Positions 60,716 to 64,000 of a stretch of DNA of 64,000 nucleotides are shown here, one piece after another (positions within the stretch are counted from its first letter, which is position 1; every line of letters starts with the position of its first letter). The position numbers and the translations under genes were made by a program. Source of the stretch: DATAEU01 sp046724395 (GTDB lineage Bacteria; Actinomycetota; UBA4738; HRBIN12); the NCBI GenBank assembly GCA_046724395.1, contig JBKOWM010000020.1, positions 1-64,000 of the forward strand, given 5' to 3'. A model generated the notes under the pieces. The model did no database searches, was not told the origin of the DNA, and was given only the letters and a program-made list of their open reading frames with translations.

Positions 60716-61306
60716 ATGGGCAGACTGATCGTCAGCGAGTTCGTCACTCTGGACGGGGTGATCCAGTCGCCGGGCTATCCGGACGAGGACCCGAGCGGCG
60801 GCTTCGACGCGGGCGGCTGGCAGCCGCAGTACTTCGACGACGAGGGTGGCCGGGCCGTCATGGGCCGGCTGAGCGAGTCCGGCGGACTCGTCCTCGGTCG
60901 GCGCACGTACCAGATCTTCGCGGGGTACTGGCCGAACGCGTCCGCCGACGACCCGATGGCGGCAATCATCAACGGGCTCCCGAAGTACGCGGTCTCGACG
61001 ACGCTGCGGGAGCCCCTCCCCTGGAGCAACAGCCACGTGATCAAGGGCAACGTCGCCAAGGAGATCGAGGAGCTCAAGGCGCAGGACGGTAAAGACCTCA
61101 TCGTGATCGGTAGTGGGGAGCTCGTCCAGACGCTCATGGATGAGGACCTGGTCGACGAGTTCGCGTTGATGATCCATCCGCTCGTGATCGGCGGCGGGAA
61201 GCGGCTTTTCCGCGACGGCACTCCGGCGAAGAAGCTTCGGCTGACGAACACCACGACGACGAGCACGGGGGTCATGATCGCCTCGTACGTTCCAGCCGAT
61301 CGCTAA
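60716..61306 (+). CDS. Dihydrofolate reductase-family protein (RibD C-terminal type)
   Basis: A 196-residue protein beginning GRLIVSEFVTLDGVIQSPGY, with GGLVLGRRTYQIFAGYWPNA, IKGNVAKEIEELKAQDGKDL, IVIGSGELVQTLMDEDLVDE and HPLVIGGGKRLFRDG. These match the RibD/DHFR-like family annotated as deaminase-reductases in actinobacteria. It is probably an NADPH-dependent reductase of a pterin- or pyrimidine-like substrate. Not a bona fide folate enzyme. Confidence 0.85.
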   Translation: MGRLIVSEFVTLDGVIQSPGYPDEDPSGGFDAGGWQPQYFDDEGGRAVMGRLSESGGLVLGRRTYQIFAGYWPNASADDPMAAIINGLPKYAVSTTLREPLPWSNSHVIKGNVAKEIEELKAQDGKDLIVIGSGELVQTLMDEDLVDEFALMIHPLVIGGGKRLFRDGTPAKKLRLTNTTTTSTGVMIASYVPADR

Positions 61307-61383
61307 ACGACGGCCGACGCGAAACAGCCCGAGCCGGAAGCGGGCTCTCGTCGTCGCAGACGTTCGCTTGCAGGAGCAGTCGT

Positions 61384-62514
61384 CTAGCGCTGCTCGTCAG
61401 GCGGGCGCGTGGGATCGTGAACGTGGGCGTCCGAGAAGTCGGCGACGTCGAGTCTCAGGTTCACAGGCTCGAAGGTGGACGTGACCCGGACGGCGGCCCG
61501 CTCTCTGACCGCCGTCTGTGCGGCGTCGAGCACGTCGAGGAGATGAACGTCCTGCTCGATCGTGGCCAGAGGCTGGCGCGACTGATGAATCGCAGAAATT
61601 AGTTCGCGCAATCCGTCGGTCCACAGCCACGTCGCATCGAGTGCGTCGACCAGCCGCCAGGAAGCCTCCTTCGAGCGATAGACCTCGTACCCCCGTGGAT
61701 CCCAGTCATCACCCAAGAGATTGGCGGCTCCCTCTGTGCCGTAGAGCTCCAGCGCCGGTCGCCGGTAGGCACGGATCTGCCAGCTCGCGATCGTCGACGA
61801 CAGAGCCCCCGAGTGGTGTCGCGAGGTCAGATGGAAGACGTCGGGGACCTCGCCGGCCGGCATCGCATCGAAGGAGGCCATCGCCGCGGACGTCTCCGCC
61901 GCGACAACCTCGGCGATCGGCCCGAGGAGGGACGTGAAGCTCTTCAGGTTGTAGACGCCGAGGTCGGCTAGCGGTCCGACCTCGACCATCCAGCTGTTCC
62001 AATCCGGACGCGGAACACCGTAGAGCCCTCTCGCGGAATGGACCCGTCCGATCGCCCCGTCGGCGATCTCTGTCCACAACGCGCGAAACGTCGGCGCAAG
62101 CTGGACGAAGGGTGCCGCGAGTAGATGAACCCCGCGTGCACGTGCGAGCTCGGCCAGCTCGGCCCCCTCCCGCCGCGAGGACGCGAGCGGCTTCTCGACG
62201 AGGACGTGCTTCGCGTTCTCCAACGCGAGCTTCGCGAGCTCGGCATGGCTGGCCGCCGCCGTGAGCACCAGGACGACGTCGACGTCGCTCTCCACGACCG
62301 CCTCGGGATCGGCCACCAGCGCGGCGCCCGGACGCCTGGAACGGATCCGCTCCCATGTCTCGGGTCGCCGGGCGCAAATTGGGCCGGCCTCGGCCAGACC
62401 CCGGGGAACGAGGCGATCGAGCAGCTGCAGATACGCCCACAGCACGCTGCCACTACCGATGAACCCGACCCGTACCGGAGAGGAGCTCGATCGGTCCGCC
62501 CCCCGCGCCATCAC
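61384..62514 (-). CDS. Gfo/Idh/MocA-family oxidoreductase
   Basis: A 376-residue NAD(P)-binding protein. The dinucleotide site is RVGFIGSGSVLWAYLQLLDR. NAKHVLVEKPLASSRREGAE carries the EKP motif with the catalytic Lys, and GPLADLGVYNLKSFTSLLGP follows. Members oxidise sugars or inositols or transfer related groups. It is divergent from the GntR regulator at 62615, which probably controls it and the solute-binding protein beyond. Confidence 0.87.
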   Translation of the reverse strand: MMARGADRSSSSPVRVGFIGSGSVLWAYLQLLDRLVPRGLAEAGPICARRPETWERIRSRRPGAALVADPEAVVESDVDVVLVLTAAASHAELAKLALENAKHVLVEKPLASSRREGAELAELARARGVHLLAAPFVQLAPTFRALWTEIADGAIGRVHSARGLYGVPRPDWNSWMVEVGPLADLGVYNLKSFTSLLGPIAEVVAAETSAAMASFDAMPAGEVPDVFHLTSRHHSGALSSTIASWQIRAYRRPALELYGTEGAANLLGDDWDPRGYEVYRSKEASWRLVDALDATWLWTDGLRELISAIHQSRQPLATIEQDVHLLDVLDAAQTAVRERAAVRVTSTFEPVNLRLDVADFSDAHVHDPTRPPDEQR

Positions 62515-62552
62515 GATCGCGGACTATACGTTCCGGATGGAGGGACGCCGCT

Positions 62553-62607
62553 CGCCGGCCGCAGGCCGGCGGCGAGTTTGACCTCAAAATTCGTAACGTT
62601 GTAACGT
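62553..62607. promoter_or_regulatory. Divergent promoter region with hairpin and TAACGT repeats
   Basis: Between the oxidoreductase and gntR lie a perfect 8-bp stem CGCCGGCC-GCA-GGCCGGCG (62553-62571) and the repeat GTAACGTTGTAACGT (62593-62607). The repeat ends 7 bases before the gntR ATG. It is a good candidate operator for the GntR protein. Confidence 0.5.
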
Positions 62608-62614
62608 CCGCGCG

Positions 62615-63433
62615 ATGAGCGCGTCGCTCGAGCCGAAGCCCGCCGAGTCGACCCGCCCTCTGGCGTCGCCGAGAAAGATCAACCGCGACGTTCCGGTTCC
62701 GCTTCACTTCCAACTCCGCGCGCTGCTCGTGGAGATGATCGAGCGAGGCGAGGTCCCGCCCGGCGAGCCGTTGCCGCCCGAGCGGACGCTGGCCGCACGC
62801 TACGGCGTGTCGCTGACTCCCATCCGGCAAGCGATCTTGGACCTCGTCAAGGAGGGCGTGCTGTATCGGCGCCCGGGAAGCGGAACCTTCATCCGGGAGC
62901 CGCCGACGACCGAACGGGTTTCGGTCTTGAGTTCGTTCAGCGAGAGCCTGAGGGCGCGGGGCGCGGACGTCGACGTGACGGTCCTCGTGCAGCGGCGGAC
63001 GCGGACGCCACGCGAGATCGCCCCGCTCGTCGGACCCACCCGAGACGTCCTCATCATCGAACGCGTGACGGTCATCGACGGCGAGCCGGCCGCCGTCCTT
63101 CGCTCGTCGCTCCCGGCCGACCGATTTCCCGATCTCGAACACGCCAAGCTCCCGCGCGGGTCGCTCTATCGGTACCTCGAGGACGCGGCCGGCGTCGTTC
63201 CGATGCGCGCCGAGACCACGGTACAGGTCGTCCCTTGCAGCACCGTGCGATCCGAGCAGCTCGGGATCGCCGCTGGAGCACCGCTCCTGCAGGCCACGGG
63301 CGCCGTGTTCGACGCCGACGACGACGTCATCGAGGCGTTCGAGGTCCAGTACCGCTCGGATGTCGTCCGCTTGCGATTCGACACGCTGCAGACTGCCGAG
63401 GACATCGTCGCCGGCCGGGCACGATCGCCGTAG
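62615..63433 (+). CDS. GntR-family transcription regulator (HutC/UTRA type)
   Basis: A 272-residue regulator. The winged helix is VPLHFQLRALLVEMIERGEV, PLPPERTLAARYGVSLTPIR and ILDLVKEGVLYRRPGSGTFI. The C-terminal UTRA ligand domain (about residues 115-265) includes VLIIERVTVIDGEPAAVLRS. UTRA ligands are usually sugar phosphates or amino acid derivatives. It is flanked by a sugar-type oxidoreductase and a solute-binding protein. Confidence 0.9.
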   Translation: MSASLEPKPAESTRPLASPRKINRDVPVPLHFQLRALLVEMIERGEVPPGEPLPPERTLAARYGVSLTPIRQAILDLVKEGVLYRRPGSGTFIREPPTTERVSVLSSFSESLRARGADVDVTVLVQRRTRTPREIAPLVGPTRDVLIIERVTVIDGEPAAVLRSSLPADRFPDLEHAKLPRGSLYRYLEDAAGVVPMRAETTVQVVPCSTVRSEQLGIAAGAPLLQATGAVFDADDDVIEAFEVQYRSDVVRLRFDTLQTAEDIVAGRARSP

Positions 63434-63480
63434 GGAGCAGTGCACCGCACGTTCGAACATCGTGAAGGAGGGGAAGCGCG

Positions 63481-64000
63481 ATGAGGCAACGGCCCGACGC
63501 TCCATCGATCAGGTTCACGCGGCGCGAACTGCTTCGACAGGCCGGGGTCGCTGCGGTCGCGGCGGGAGGCCTCCCAGCCCTGCTCGCGGCGTGCAGCAAC
63601 GACAACGGAGGCGGCGCGACCCCGACGGCCGGCGGATCGGCGGGCGGCGCGGCCGACATCAGTGGGACGACGCTCGACTTCTACAGCTGGCAGGGATACG
63701 ACATTCCCGTCAAGCCGATCAAGGCGTGGCTGAAGGACAACGACGTCACCATGAAGACGACGTACATCAGCACGCACGACGACATCACCGCGAAGTTCAC
63801 GACGGGCGGCGGCCGCGGGAACTACAACCTCAGCACGTACGAGGCCGGGTGGGGCCCCTTGTACATCGACCTCGGGATCCCGACGGTCCTCGACGTCTCC
63901 CGCGTCCCCAACTTTCAGAAGGCGTACGACGTCTTCAAGACCGGCACGGCAGGCAAGTGGTTCAACGTGGACGGAAAGCAATACGCGTTTCCGTTCACGT
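63481..64000 (+). CDS. Extracellular solute-binding lipoprotein (partial)
   Basis: The first 173 residues of a protein that continues past the window. The N-terminus has twin arginines (FTRRELLRQAGVAAVAAGGL) and a lipobox LLAAC, so it is probably a Tat-exported lipoprotein. The mature part (TTLDFYSWQGYDIPVKPIKA, YISTHDDITAKFTTGG) resembles spermidine/putrescine-type and related binding proteins. GAAGGAGG precedes the ATG. It follows gntR by 47 bases, so ABC permease and ATPase genes are expected beyond the edge. Confidence 0.85.
   Translation, partial: MRQRPDAPSIRFTRRELLRQAGVAAVAAGGLPALLAACSNDNGGGATPTAGGSAGGAADISGTTLDFYSWQGYDIPVKPIKAWLKDNDVTMKTTYISTHDDITAKFTTGGGRGNYNLSTYEAGWGPLYIDLGIPTVLDVSRVPNFQKAYDVFKTGTAGKWFNVDGKQYAFPFT

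Overview
The window is about two-thirds G+C. It uses GTG and TTG starts freely, packs genes into operons with 1- to 4-base stop/start overlaps, and carries a DivIVA-type protein and a short SRP RNA. Its heme genes make up a coproporphyrin-dependent set (hemE, ferrochelatase, hemY, hemQ). Together these point to a high-GC Gram-positive bacterium of the Actinomycetota, probably from an uncultivated lineage. The phylum is a confident inference; anything narrower is not.

Layout. 1-9 kb: SRP RNA, a DivIVA-like protein, two tRNA-Ser genes, an ECF sigma factor with a SnoaL-like tail, a cupin-like protein, a flavin oxidase, a nucleotidyltransferase and a cyclic-nucleotide-binding protein, then a minus-strand run arsR, VOC protein, ureohydrolase, zincin, tadA. 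9-14 kb: chromate transporter, CopB-type metal ATPase, pncB. 13.8-20.8 kb: a seven-gene sulfur uptake operon (sulfate ABC transporter followed by a sulfonate/taurine-type ABC transporter) with a YezD-like gene upstream. 21-24.7 kb: LLM flavoenzyme, NRAMP metal transporter and a trypsin-like protease.

25-36.4 kb is different. Coding density falls, and many recognisable families survive only as frameshifted pieces: two ECF sigma remnants, two GNAT remnants, a DUF1622 remnant, a tyrosine-recombinase tail and a truncated alpha/beta hydrolase. The 3' half of a tRNA-Arg(CCT) lies in it, as expected of an attachment-site scar. Intact genes remain among the debris: a PPOX-type protein, an ECF sigma/membrane-partner pair, a lysine-repeat DUF1918 protein, a HAD hydrolase and a LuxR-type regulator with a 16-bp palindrome at its 5' end.

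36.5-50.6 kb returns to dense core genes. Heme synthesis is split into two operons in opposite orientation: hemA-hemC-hemD-hemB on the plus strand and hemE-hemH-hemY-hemQ on the minus strand. Between them lie an AAA ATPase, msrA, a LysE exporter, a leucine dehydrogenase-type enzyme and a QueF-like protein without the catalytic cysteine.

51.6-57.5 kb is the most unusual block. Four plus-strand genes follow one another closely: a PAP2 phosphatase/protein-kinase fusion, a TMEM175-type channel, an MFS transporter fused to a cyclic-nucleotide-binding domain, and a class III nucleotide cyclase with a MerR-like DNA-binding region. The last two overlap. I infer a membrane-linked cAMP signalling module. 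The window ends with assorted enzymes, a small patch of decayed genes near 60 kb, and a divergent Gfo/Idh/MocA oxidoreductase and GntR regulator next to a solute-binding lipoprotein that runs off the edge.
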